A DNA stretch of 64,000 nt from Acinetobacter beijerinckii CIP 110307 (GTDB lineage Bacteria; Pseudomonadota; Gammaproteobacteria; Pseudomonadales; Moraxellaceae). The stretch's first letter is position 1. Every line of letters starts with the position of its first letter. A program made the position numbers and the translations under genes. The stretch lies in contig NZ_KB849765.1 of the NCBI RefSeq assembly GCF_000369005.1, positions 1,415,295-1,479,294 of the forward strand. Direction: 5' to 3'. Below the pieces are notes generated by a model. That model made no database searches, was not told where the DNA came from, and saw nothing but the letters and a program-made list of their open reading frames with translations. Shown here one piece after another: positions 1 through 8,926 of the stretch.

Positions 1-857
1 CAGAATCAATTTTGGGCAATGATAATGTTGTAATTTTGGTGGATGAGGATACCAAGCCTTATTTCACAGGCAAAGTACCTGAAGATATCTTACTGGTAGA
101 TGATGTCCGTGATATTTGGATGCGTGACTTCACCACGGTGAATCCAATGCAGCCTGTGCAATTTGCTTATACTTGGGCATCCATGACCAAAAAGCAAAGT
201 AAAGATGTGCAAAAAAGTTTTAGTCAGTTTGCTGATCGTTATCAAATTCAAAGAGCCAAAACTGATTTGATGATTGATGGGGGTAACCTTGTTGATGATT
301 ATGCGGGTCGTGTCATTACCACCACGCGGTTTATGGAAGATAATGAACTTAGCTACAATGAAGCCAAACAAGAGTTAAAAGCCGCATTAGGTGCAACAGA
401 AGTTGCTATTCTAGAACCTGATGAAGAAGTGCTGGCACACTCAGATGGCATGGTCAGTTGGGTGGATAAAAATACTTTACTTGTGAATGATTATTCAAAC
501 ACACCATCATTTAGAACAACAGTAATGAAGGAGTTAAAAACTTCGTTTCCAACTGCAAAAATTGTGGAAGTTCCTGTTGAGTATAAAACCAATCCAAAAG
601 GTCAGTGGGAAGGTTTTGAATCGGCCTGTGGTGTGAATTTAAATGCCACGGTCACACATCACAATATTTATGTGCCGACTTTTAATATGCCGCATGATCA
701 AAAAGCACTCACGATCATCAAGCAAAATACCAGCAAGAAAGTCATTCCTGTAAATGCTGAAAGTGTTTGTCCAATGGGTGGCAGCGTGCGTTGCCTTACT
801 TGGCAGGTGACAGGGGATAATGCAGAAAAACTCATTCAAGCAGCGAGAGAAAAGTAA
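1..857 (+). CDS. Agmatine deiminase family protein, 5' end outside the window
   Basis: Peptidyl-arginine/agmatine deiminase fold (guanidine-modifying superfamily), expected to hydrolyse agmatine or a related guanidine compound. The frame is open to the first base of the window; the first in-window start-like codon (TTG at 12) is not the true start. Visible motifs run in family order: DVRDIWMRDF near visible residue 30, DGGN near 90, AHSDGMVSWV near 143, and the C-terminal GGSVRCLT, whose Cys near residue 261 is the expected nucleophile. About 285 residues are seen, so perhaps 60-90 are missing, possibly including a signal peptide. Assignment to agmatine rather than another guanidine substrate is inference. 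Confidence 0.85.
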   Translation, partial: ESILGNDNVVILVDEDTKPYFTGKVPEDILLVDDVRDIWMRDFTTVNPMQPVQFAYTWASMTKKQSKDVQKSFSQFADRYQIQRAKTDLMIDGGNLVDDYAGRVITTTRFMEDNELSYNEAKQELKAALGATEVAILEPDEEVLAHSDGMVSWVDKNTLLVNDYSNTPSFRTTVMKELKTSFPTAKIVEVPVEYKTNPKGQWEGFESACGVNLNATVTHHNIYVPTFNMPHDQKALTIIKQNTSKKVIPVNAESVCPMGGSVRCLTWQVTGDNAEKLIQAAREK

Positions 858-864
858 TTGATTT

Positions 865-909
865 ACAACATACATCGGCTGGTTCACAAGCTGATGTATG
901 TTGTTTAAA
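865..909 (+). terminator. Hairpin after the deiminase gene, probable terminator
   Basis: A 16-bp stem (865-880 with 889-904, one G-T pair) closes an 8-base loop and starts 8 bases after the stop codon. The T run behind it is short, so termination is likely but not certain. Confidence 0.5.
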
Positions 910-942
910 CTCACATCCCTTTTTTTATTGTGCTAATAACAA

Positions 943-1484
943 ATGAAGTTTATTAATATTATTGGTACAACAGGTTCAGGCAAATCTACATTTGCTCGTC
1001 AGTTGGCTCAAAAACAACAATTACAATACATTGAACTTGATAATTTACTTTGGCTAGATGATTGGCAAGAATCGACAAATGAAGCCTTGTTTTTGAAGCT
1101 GAAAATCGCCATGAAAAATGCTGCGACAGGATGGGTCATTGATGGACTTTATACTCGTACTACTACAATGATGATGGAGAAAGTAGATACCGTCATCTGG
1201 TTAGATTATTCCTTTCACATCAATTTATATCGTCTTACTAAACGCACTTTAGGGCGTGTGATCAGTCAAAAAAAGTTATGGGAAGATTCAAATAATCGAG
1301 AAAGTTTAAAAATGATGTTGTCTAAGGAATCTATTTTTGTATGGCTATTCAAGTCCTATCCGAAAAACCGAAAAAATACTTAGCTTTGATGCAGAACCCA
1401 GACTATCAACATATTCGATTTATTCGTCTGACTTCCCCAAAACAAGCAGAAAAGTTTTTAGAACATATTAAGGCCGTGCAATGA
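943..1484 (+). pseudogene. P-loop adenylate-kinase-like ATPase, frameshifted near its 3' end
   Basis: Small P-loop kinase-like protein with Walker A GTTGSGKST at residues 8-16 and an ELDNLLW segment typical of AAA/adenylate-kinase-like topology-modulation proteins; the substrate is unknown. The uninterrupted frame ends at 1383 (146 residues, tail KNRKNT). A run of six A at 1371-1376 marks a frame change: the -1 frame continues without a stop to 1484, giving KKYLALMQNPDYQHIRFIRL and ending HIKAVQ, which looks like a normal C-terminus. That end overlaps the next start codon as ATGA (1481-1484), the usual sign of translational coupling. One extra A would restore a protein of about 180 residues. 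Sequencing error, genuine mutation and slippage are all possible. Confidence 0.7.
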
Positions 1485-1912
1485 CGTCTATTCGAGCAAA
1501 AGCGTTATGCCTATTTCGTCATAATGAAAAGGTGTTACTTGCAAAAGCGTATGATCCTATTCAGGATGAACACTTTTTCAGACCCATCGGTGGTGGTATT
1601 GAGTTTGGGGAAACATCTATTCAGGCAATTGAAAGAGAGGTCTTTGAAGAAATTCATCAGCAGATTATTCATTCAAAACTGTTGGGTGTAGTGGAAAATT
1701 TATTTAGCTTTGATAGGCAGCAAGGTCATGAAATTGTATTTATCTATGATGCTGAATTCGTAGACTCACATATCTATAAGCAATACCACATACAGGGTTG
1801 CGAAACCAATGGACATAGCTATATCGCACAGTGGCTAAGTCGAGAGCAAATCGCACTCACTCAATATCCAGTTTATCCCAAAGGCATTGAGCAATGGCTA
1901 TTCAATGAATAG
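1481..1912 (+). CDS. Nudix hydrolase
   Basis: Nucleoside-diphosphate-linked pyrophosphohydrolase of unknown substrate, 143 residues, presumably cytoplasmic. The Nudix box is complete around residues 37-58: GGGIEFGE, then seven residues, then REVFEE, matching G-x5-E-x7-RE-x2-EE for Mg binding. Its ATG overlaps the restored stop of the preceding kinase-like gene by one base (ATGA), so the two are probably one transcript with coupled translation. A 'housecleaning' role on damaged or excess nucleotides is family-level inference. Confidence 0.88.
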   Translation: MTSIRAKALCLFRHNEKVLLAKAYDPIQDEHFFRPIGGGIEFGETSIQAIEREVFEEIHQQIIHSKLLGVVENLFSFDRQQGHEIVFIYDAEFVDSHIYKQYHIQGCETNGHSYIAQWLSREQIALTQYPVYPKGIEQWLFNE

Positions 1913-1930
1913 ATCATCTCAAGCTTTAGT

Positions 1931-2398
1931 TTATCGTTTATTTGATAAGTCTAAATGAAAAAATTGGTTATAGGGTGATTCGGTATATTCTGCGAAAGCT
2001 GCACCTTCAACAAAACCAAACTTCTTATAAAGTTTGATTGCTGCATCAAAGTTACTATCTTTTCCTGTTTCTAAACTGACTTTTTGATAGTTACGTTGCT
2101 GGGCAAGTTCTAGCAAATATTCCAGTAGTTGTGCTGCGACCCCTTGACGTAAATGGGCAGGGTGAGTCCGCATAGATTTGATTTCTGCATGGTCGGGTGT
2201 CAGTTCTTGGATTGCGCCACAGCCCAGTAATTGCTCATCGTTCCATAAGGTATAGACGCTAATGGAATCTTTTTGCAGACGGCTGAGGTCTAATGCAAAA
2301 CTATGTTCAAGTGGGGTGTTTTGATGCAGACCATGCAAATGGATGTGAATCAAATTTTGAACTTGTGGGTGAGAGAAGTTAGCTTTTTTAATGATCAT
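1931..2398 (-). CDS. GNAT family N-acetyltransferase
   Basis: 155-residue Gcn5-related acetyltransferase. The central block IKSMRTHPAHLRQGVAAQLL (about residues 73-92) is the beta4/alpha3 acetyl-CoA pyrophosphate-binding motif (R-Q-G-x-A form), and AIKLYKKFGF near residue 125 is the usual motif B. It converges on the Nudix gene with only 18 bases between stops. The acceptor substrate cannot be told from sequence. Confidence 0.88.
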   Translation of the reverse strand: MIIKKANFSHPQVQNLIHIHLHGLHQNTPLEHSFALDLSRLQKDSISVYTLWNDEQLLGCGAIQELTPDHAEIKSMRTHPAHLRQGVAAQLLEYLLELAQQRNYQKVSLETGKDSNFDAAIKLYKKFGFVEGAAFAEYTESPYNQFFHLDLSNKR

Positions 2399-2491
2399 TT
2401 TTATTCAAGCACATTAGAATGGTATGCTTGATTTTTACCATAGTTTTAAACGAGCGTTCAATAATCTCTGGTTGAACGCTCGAGTGAAAAA

Positions 2492-3505
2492 TTAGTTATG
2501 ATGTCCATGCAATTGACGATATAAACCAGGTGTTACACCCGTCCATTTCTTAAAGGCACGGTGGAAAGTACTGGTTTCACTAAAGCCGACTTGTTGAGCG
2601 ACATCTTCAAGAGTGAGGTTTGGAGTCAACAATAAATGAATTGCAGCATCACGACGCAAGGCATCTTTAACACCTTGGTAGCTCTTACCTTCCGCTGCTA
2701 AACGACGACGTAAAGTTTGCGGTGATAGATACAACATCGATGCAACATCATTCAATGTTGGCATTTCTTCGCCGATTTGGCTCTTCAAGACATCTCTGAT
2801 ACGTGAAGTCAATGAATTGGTGTTTTTGAATTTCACCAATAACTGTGCAGGCGCAGCTTTTAAAAACTCTTCTAAAGTATTTTCATCTTGGCGAATTGGT
2901 AAATCGAGATAGTCCGCAGCAAAAGTAATTTCAGTGCGAGGTGCATCGAATTGCATTACAGGTGCAAAGAACAATGCATCGTATTCATCGGCGTGATTTG
3001 GACGTTCATAACCAAAATGAACACGTTCCAAAGGTAGACGACGTTCAATCAACCAAGATGCTAATCCATGCCAAATCATCAGCATACTTTCAGTAATAAA
3101 ATGATCAGGATCTAATGCTTTTGGAATATGGGGGACAAGGCGAGCTTCGTGTTTATCGCGCTCTAAACTTACCGACCATTCATCTCCAAACAGTTTGTAG
3201 AACTGAGATGATAATTCAAGTGCTTGTCCAAGCGTTTTAGAATGGATAATTAACTGGCACATAATTGCAAATGTACCTAAACGACGTGGTTGTATATCAA
3301 AACCAACATGTTCGTCTTGAGTCACCATCCACAACATTTTGACAAAACGAGTGTATTGCTCAGGGGAGATTCGAGCTTTAGGTTGTCGCAGTAATTCTGC
3401 TTCTATACCGACATGTGAAAGTAATGTTTCAACGTCCATGCCTAGGCGCTTAACACCTGTTAAAGCCGCATTCACGAAGTGGATGCTGATCGTATCACGG
3501 CTCAT
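2492..3505 (-). CDS. AraC-type transcriptional regulator (OruR/ArgR-like, Arabinose_bd + HTH)
   Basis: Regulator of 337 residues with an N-terminal effector domain of the Arabinose_bd type and a C-terminal AraC double helix-turn-helix: VASMLYLSPQTLRRRLAAEG and VAQQVGFSETSTFHRAFKKW, followed by the family signature TGVTPGLYR. I chose the ATG at 3505 because GAAGGA lies six bases upstream; an in-frame ATG at 3535 has no comparable site. It is divergent from the CoA-transferase gene, so control of that gene is plausible but unproven. Confidence 0.88.
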   Translation of the reverse strand: MSRDTISIHFVNAALTGVKRLGMDVETLLSHVGIEAELLRQPKARISPEQYTRFVKMLWMVTQDEHVGFDIQPRRLGTFAIMCQLIIHSKTLGQALELSSQFYKLFGDEWSVSLERDKHEARLVPHIPKALDPDHFITESMLMIWHGLASWLIERRLPLERVHFGYERPNHADEYDALFFAPVMQFDAPRTEITFAADYLDLPIRQDENTLEEFLKAAPAQLLVKFKNTNSLTSRIRDVLKSQIGEEMPTLNDVASMLYLSPQTLRRRLAAEGKSYQGVKDALRRDAAIHLLLTPNLTLEDVAQQVGFSETSTFHRAFKKWTGVTPGLYRQLHGHHN

Positions 3506-3718
3506 ATTGAATCCTTCAGTTTCTTTACTATTCACGATAATTGACCTAAATAACCGTCTAAAATATCAAATTGGGCAATTGACAAGAAAAATAATTGCTC
3601 AATGTGTACATGTTAAATTGCCGAAACTATCAAGGTAAATGGCTGAACATGACATTGTTTTTGTGTTTATCCGTACCTAGTATAAAAGAAAATCTAAACA
3701 AATTGAGTAAAAATTATC

Positions 3719-4837
3719 ATGCCATCTGCTTTAAAAGGATTGAAAGTCCTCGATTTTTCTACTTTATTACCTGGTCCTTTTGCCAGTATGTATCTTGCAG
3801 ACATGGGTGCAGAAGTTATCCATATTGAATCACCGACACGTCCAGACTTGGTAAGGATTATGCCACCCTATGCGAATGGACAAGCCACTGCGCATAGTTA
3901 TCTGAATCGGAATAAGCAGTCGATAGCTTTAGATTTAAAAGATGCAGCGAATATTGAACTGATCAAAACTAAAATTTCTGAGTTTGATATTGTACTAGAG
4001 CAATTCCGTCCAGATGTGATGCGCCGTTTAGGTTTAGATTATGAGACTTTGGCAGAAATCAATCCTCGACTCATCTATTGTTCGATTACAGGTTATGGTC
4101 AAACGGGTGCATATAAAGATCGTGCAGGCCACGACATTAATTATTTAGCATTAGCGGGTGTTTCAGGTCATAGCGGTCGCCAAGACAGTGGTCCACCACC
4201 ACTTGGAATTCAAATTGCTGATGTTGCAGGCGGTTCTTTACATGCTGTTATTGGGATTTTAGCCGCAGTTGTGGAGCGTCAACGTAGTGGTATGGGGCAA
4301 TATATTGATATTTCCATGACCGACTGTGTGGCGAGTCTAAATAGTATGGCGGCCTCAGCGAGTTTAGCTGGTCAAACACCACAAGGCCCAGAGCAAGGCA
4401 TGTTGAATGGTTCAAGCTTCTACGACTATTATCAAACCAAAGACGGTCGTTATTTCTCAGTGGGAAGTTTAGAACCTCAATTTATGTCAGGTCTTGCTGC
4501 TGCTTTAGATTTACCAATCCTCATGGCAAAAGGAGCATCTTTTGACTCTAAAGATCGTCAAGCGGTTAAACAGGCATTACAGGAAAAGTTTAAAACTCAA
4601 GATTTTGTAGCATGGCAACATTTATTCCAAAGCTTGGATATTTGTGTTGAACCTGTGCTTAGCCTAGATGAAGCATTAATTTCGCCAATGGCACAGCAAC
4701 GGAGTTGGGTTGTTGATGTACCCTTATCTGAAAATGCATCTGAAACAGAGCCTCAATTAGCTTGTCCGATTAAGTTTTCTCGCTCTCAAATGAAGTATCA
4801 ATTTATCGGGCAGGGTTTGGGAGAAGGGAAATGGTAG
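3719..4837 (+). CDS. CaiB/BaiF family CoA-transferase (alpha-methylacyl-CoA racemase-like)
   Basis: Family III CoA-transferase or acyl-CoA racemase, 372 residues, moving CoA between acids or epimerising 2-methylacyl-CoA. Family signatures are LDFSTLLPGPFASMYLADMG near residue 11, a YLNRNKQSIALDLK segment near 60, and AGHDINYLALAGVSG near 137, whose Asp matches the catalytic aspartate of formyl-CoA transferases. The sequence resembles alpha-methylacyl-CoA racemases more than oxalate-type enzymes; this is a judgement from family appearance. It stands alone, divergent from the AraC regulator. Confidence 0.85.
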   Translation: MPSALKGLKVLDFSTLLPGPFASMYLADMGAEVIHIESPTRPDLVRIMPPYANGQATAHSYLNRNKQSIALDLKDAANIELIKTKISEFDIVLEQFRPDVMRRLGLDYETLAEINPRLIYCSITGYGQTGAYKDRAGHDINYLALAGVSGHSGRQDSGPPPLGIQIADVAGGSLHAVIGILAAVVERQRSGMGQYIDISMTDCVASLNSMAASASLAGQTPQGPEQGMLNGSSFYDYYQTKDGRYFSVGSLEPQFMSGLAAALDLPILMAKGASFDSKDRQAVKQALQEKFKTQDFVAWQHLFQSLDICVEPVLSLDEALISPMAQQRSWVVDVPLSENASETEPQLACPIKFSRSQMKYQFIGQGLGEGKW

Positions 4838-4920
4838 AAAATGTGTGCAGTTGATCACTGATTGTTAAAATATTGTACAGATTGTTAACATTTTGAATAA
4901 ATTGTAATTTAAAAATAAGA

Positions 4921-4954
4921 GTAACCTTTTATGTACAAAAACATAAAAGGTTAC
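4921..4954 (+). promoter_or_regulatory. Perfect 14-bp inverted repeat in the porin leader
   Basis: Bases 4921-4934 and 4941-4954 are exact reverse complements around a 6-base loop (ACAAAA). The right arm contains AAAAGG, the only plausible ribosome binding site for the ATG at 4961, and the left arm swallows an alternative ATG at 4931. As RNA it would hide the translation start; as DNA it could be an operator. Not followed by a T run, so not a simple terminator. Confidence 0.6.
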
Positions 4955-4960
4955 GTAAAC

Positions 4961-6205
4961 ATGACAATCTCTAAGTCTATGATTGTTTCTTGTTTATCCG
5001 TTCTCTCATTGAGTCTTTTCACACAATATACTCAGGCAGCATCTTCCGCATTTGACCCGAATGGTCAATGGCTGTTTGGTGATTGGAACGGTCAGCGCAC
5101 TGCGTTGCAAGAGCAAGGTTATAAATTTTCTGCTGATTACACAGGTGAATTTGCAGGGGTTTTAGATTCTAAACAGCATTCAAGCCATGGTAGTGAATTT
5201 ACTGGACAACTGGCTTTGGGCACAAACTTCGATCTAAATAAAATTTTAGGTTGGCAAGATACTGAGGCTCAAATCACCGTTACCTATCGTGATGGTCAGT
5301 CTTTGTCACAAAGCGCAGATGGCTTACAAGGTCACCAAAGTTCGGTACAAGAAGTATGGGGTCGTGGTCAAACCTGGCGCTTAACCGATCTCTGGATCAA
5401 AAAGAAATTTTTAGATCAAGCTTTAGATATTAAAGTTGGTCGTTTTGGTGAAGGTGAAGATTTCAACAGTTTTGACTGTGATTTCCAAAATTTGTCGTTA
5501 TGCGGTTCTCAAGTTGGGAACTGGGTTGGTGATCAATGGTACAACTGGCCTGTGAGCCAATGGGCGTTACGTGTCAAATATAACCTACAGCCAGATCTTT
5601 ATGCACAAATTGGTGCATATGAATATAACCCTGAAAATTTGCAACGTGGCAAAGGTTTTAACCTGAGTACAGATGGTTCGCGTGGTGCAATTATTCCTGC
5701 TGAACTGGTTTGGACACCAAAATTAGGTCAACAATCTCTTTCAGGTGAATATCGCTTTGGTTATTACTACAGTACAGCGGATGCCACAGAAATTGAGAAT
5801 CCATCAAAAACTGGACACAAACAAGGTGGCTGGTTTACTGCGAAACAACAGTTAACGCGCCATGATGGTCAGTCAGATCGTGGTTTGGCTGGTTTTGTCA
5901 ATGTCACAGTGCATGACTCTAAAACCAATGCCATCAAAGACATGCAAAATGTCGGATTGGTCTATAAAGGTTTGTTGGATCAGCGTCCTCAAGATGAAAT
6001 TGCTTTAGGGGTGGCTCGTATTCACGCCAATGACAAAAACAATAGTCTATTGGATGAAGAATATAACACCGAGTTGTATTACGGCATTCATGCGACCAAC
6101 TGGTTAACTATCCGTCCAAATATTCAGTATGTTCATCATGTGGGCGCACTGAAAGATGGTGATAAAACTTGGGTTGGCGGTATCAAGTTCCAAACTATTT
6201 TCTAA
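4961..6205 (+). CDS. Carbohydrate-selective porin, OprB family
   Basis: Outer-membrane sugar porin, 414 residues from the chosen start. It opens with a Sec signal peptide (SMIVSCLSVLSLSLF core, cleavage likely after TQA), then FDPNGQWLFGDWNGQRTALQ, the N-terminal block typical of OprB proteins, alternating beta-strand sequence, and a terminal Phe (KFQTIF) as recognised by the BAM machinery. It lies directly upstream of gcd on the same strand, which suggests it delivers glucose or other aldoses to the periplasmic dehydrogenase. Start at 4961 is preferred over 4931 because the latter lies inside the hairpin arm; the longer form would only lengthen the signal peptide. Confidence 0.88.
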   Translation: MTISKSMIVSCLSVLSLSLFTQYTQAASSAFDPNGQWLFGDWNGQRTALQEQGYKFSADYTGEFAGVLDSKQHSSHGSEFTGQLALGTNFDLNKILGWQDTEAQITVTYRDGQSLSQSADGLQGHQSSVQEVWGRGQTWRLTDLWIKKKFLDQALDIKVGRFGEGEDFNSFDCDFQNLSLCGSQVGNWVGDQWYNWPVSQWALRVKYNLQPDLYAQIGAYEYNPENLQRGKGFNLSTDGSRGAIIPAELVWTPKLGQQSLSGEYRFGYYYSTADATEIENPSKTGHKQGGWFTAKQQLTRHDGQSDRGLAGFVNVTVHDSKTNAIKDMQNVGLVYKGLLDQRPQDEIALGVARIHANDKNNSLLDEEYNTELYYGIHATNWLTIRPNIQYVHHVGALKDGDKTWVGGIKFQTIF

Positions 6206-6347
6206 TTTCGATACTCGGGCAGTTTTGCAGATGCAGTTCAGATGATAGGCGATATCTGCAAGATTGTTATTGTGATTTGAACTCGACCATAGAATGAGAT
6301 TTTCTACTTTTTATGGATTTAAAATATAAAAGATGCAAGGTGATCTT

Positions 6348-8753
6348 ATGAATCAATCTGCTTCAAAATCTGGGCTTAGAACTTTGACGGTGGTGATTAT
6401 CACCCTCATTGCATTGTTCTTGCTTGTAGGTGGTGTCTGGCTCGCGACAATTGGCGGGTCTTTTTATTATGTAATTGCAGGTGTGTTGTTACTGATCGTA
6501 GCAGTACAATTGTATAAGCGAGCATCTGGACCACTATGGGTCTATGCTGCATTGATGTTAGGCAGTGTGATTTGGGGTGTTTGGGAAGTTGGAACTGACT
6601 TCTGGGCACTGGCGCCACGCCTTGATATTCTTGGAATTCTAGGTTTATGGTTACTCATTCCAGCTGTGACGCGTGGGATTGATAATCTCACTTCAAGTAA
6701 AGTCGCGTTATCATCGACATTAGCCATTGCGATTGTGGTGATGGTGTACTCAATCTTTAATGATCCACAAGAAATCAATGGTGTGATTCAAACGCCACAG
6801 CCAGCACAAGCGAAAGCAGTGGATGGCGTTGCCCCTGAAGATTGGCCTGCATATGGTCGTAGTCAGGGCGGTGAACGTTATTCTCCATTGACACAGATCA
6901 ACGATAAAAATGTCAAAGATCTTAAAGTGGCTTGGACATTACGTACGGGTGATTTCCGCACTGCAAATGATTCGGGTGAAACTACCAACCAAGTAACACC
7001 AATCAAGATCGGCAATAACATGTTTATGTGTACGCCACATCAACATCTAATCTCGATTGATCCTGCGACAGGTAAGGAAAAATGGCGTTTTGATCCTAAA
7101 CTCAAAACTGATAAAACCTTCCAGCATTTAACCTGTCGTGGTGTGATGTACTACGATGCTTCCAATACCACTGAATTTGCAACCAGTTTACAAGCGAAGA
7201 AGTCGAGCTCAACCGAGTGTCCACGTAAAGTGTTTGTACCTGTCAATGATGGTCGTTTGGTGGCCGTGAATGCAGATACAGGAAAAGCATGTTCTGACTT
7301 TGGTCAAAATGGTGAGGTGAACTTGCAAGAGTTCATGCCATATGCTTATCCAGGTGGTTATAACCCAACATCTCCGGGTGTAGTTTCTGGTACAACTGTG
7401 GTGATTGCTGGTTCAGTTACCGATAACCATTCGAATAAAGAGCCATCAGGCGTGATTCGTGGTTATGATGTGAACACAGGTAAATTATTGTGGGTGTTTG
7501 ATACTGGTGCAGCTGATCCAAATGCAATGCCAGGTCAAGACACGCAGTTTGTTCATAACTCACCAAATGCATGGGCGCCACTTGCCTATGACTCTAAACT
7601 AGATATCGTTTATGTCCCAACAGGTGTAGGTACACCAGATATCTGGGGTGGAGATCGTACCGAGCTGAAAGAGCGTTATGCCAACTCAATGCTGGCGATC
7701 AATGCAACGACGGGTAAACTGGTATGGAACTTCCAAACCACACATCATGATTTGTGGGATATGGACGTACCATCACAACCTTCATTGGCTGATATTCAAG
7801 ATAAATCAGGTCAAACAGTGCCTGCAATTTATGTATTGACTAAAACAGGGAATGCCTTTGTTTTAGATCGTCGTACTGGTCAGCCGATTGTACCGATTAC
7901 TGAAAAACCAGTACCGCAAACAGTGAAGTGGGGACCACAGACTAAAGGTGAGTTCTACGCTAAAACTCAACCATTCTCTGACTTTAACTTAGCACCGAAA
8001 GATAAATTAACAGATAAAGACATGTGGGGTGCCACCATGTTTGACCAGTTAATGTGTCGTGTGAAATTTAAACGTCTAAACTACGATGGTATTTATACAC
8101 CACCTTCTGAAAATGGAACCTTGGTATTCCCAGGAAACTTAGGTGTATTTGAGTGGGGCGGTATGTCTGTGAATGCGGATCGTCAAGTTGCGGTGATGAA
8201 CCCGATTGGCTTGCCATTCGTTAGTCGCTTGATTCCTGCAGATCCAAACCGTCAACCTGTGGCACGTGGTGCTGGTACAGAACAGGGCATGCAACCGATG
8301 TATGGTACGCCATATGGTGTTGATATCAGCCCATTCCTGTCTCCATTGGGTTTACCATGTAAACAACCAGGTTGGGGCTTTGTTGCTGGTGTGGATTTAA
8401 AAACACATGAAGTAGTATGGAAAAAACGTATTGGTACCATTCGTGACAGCTTACCAACGCTATTCCAGTTACCACCAGTGAAAATTGGTGTACCAGGTTT
8501 AGGCGGTTCGATTTCAACTGCGGGTAATGTGATGTTTGTCGGTGCGACACAAGATAATTACATCCGTGCCTTTAATGTTTCAAATGGCGATAAATTATGG
8601 GAAGCACGTTTACCTGCGGGTGGGCAAGCAACACCAATGACTTATGAAGCCAATGGCAAACAATATGTGGTGATTATGGCCGGTGGACATGGTTCATTTG
8701 GTACCAAAATGGGTGACTATCTCGTGGCATATGCATTGCCAGATAAGAACTAA
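6348..8753 (+). CDS. gcd: Membrane-bound PQQ-dependent glucose dehydrogenase
   Basis: Quinoprotein that oxidises glucose and other aldoses to lactones in the periplasm and passes electrons to ubiquinone. Length from the ATG at 6348 is 801 residues, the size of the known Acinetobacter calcoaceticus membrane enzyme; AAGGTGATCTT precedes this ATG, so the ATG at 6333 is rejected. Residues 1-145 hold about five membrane helices, followed by an eight-bladed PQQ propeller beginning DWPAYGRSQGGERYSP. Conserved pieces include FQHLTCRGV, THHDLWDMDVPSQPSL (the catalytic Asp region) and LTKTGNAFVLDRR (Lys near PQQ). No pqq biosynthesis genes are in the window. It follows the OprB porin by 142 bases. Confidence 0.97.
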   Translation: MNQSASKSGLRTLTVVIITLIALFLLVGGVWLATIGGSFYYVIAGVLLLIVAVQLYKRASGPLWVYAALMLGSVIWGVWEVGTDFWALAPRLDILGILGLWLLIPAVTRGIDNLTSSKVALSSTLAIAIVVMVYSIFNDPQEINGVIQTPQPAQAKAVDGVAPEDWPAYGRSQGGERYSPLTQINDKNVKDLKVAWTLRTGDFRTANDSGETTNQVTPIKIGNNMFMCTPHQHLISIDPATGKEKWRFDPKLKTDKTFQHLTCRGVMYYDASNTTEFATSLQAKKSSSTECPRKVFVPVNDGRLVAVNADTGKACSDFGQNGEVNLQEFMPYAYPGGYNPTSPGVVSGTTVVIAGSVTDNHSNKEPSGVIRGYDVNTGKLLWVFDTGAADPNAMPGQDTQFVHNSPNAWAPLAYDSKLDIVYVPTGVGTPDIWGGDRTELKERYANSMLAINATTGKLVWNFQTTHHDLWDMDVPSQPSLADIQDKSGQTVPAIYVLTKTGNAFVLDRRTGQPIVPITEKPVPQTVKWGPQTKGEFYAKTQPFSDFNLAPKDKLTDKDMWGATMFDQLMCRVKFKRLNYDGIYTPPSENGTLVFPGNLGVFEWGGMSVNADRQVAVMNPIGLPFVSRLIPADPNRQPVARGAGTEQGMQPMYGTPYGVDISPFLSPLGLPCKQPGWGFVAGVDLKTHEVVWKKRIGTIRDSLPTLFQLPPVKIGVPGLGGSISTAGNVMFVGATQDNYIRAFNVSNGDKLWEARLPAGGQATPMTYEANGKQYVVIMAGGHGSFGTKMGDYLVAYALPDKN

Positions 8754-8775
8754 TTTCATTTAGAAATTGAATATC

Positions 8776-8808
8776 AAAGCTCAGATTCGTCTGGGCTTTT
8801 TCTTTTTG
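8776..8808 (+). terminator. Rho-independent terminator after gcd
   Basis: Ten-base stem 8776-8785 with 8790-8799 around a TTCG tetraloop, followed by TTTTCTTTTT. Confidence 0.85.
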
Positions 8809-8926
8809 TGGCAATTAGATAGGCTTATCAATAAAATCGTTATTAAATATGCAAAAAAAGCATTTTGTTGATGAATAAAAGCTCGCTATGCTAGTCGCCT
8901 TTATAATGAATGACTAGCCATACGCC

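Noticed and set aside
3595-3828. Open frame between the AraC regulator and the CoA-transferase
   Set aside because: Overlaps the start of the CoA-transferase gene in another frame and looks like random translation of AT-rich DNA.
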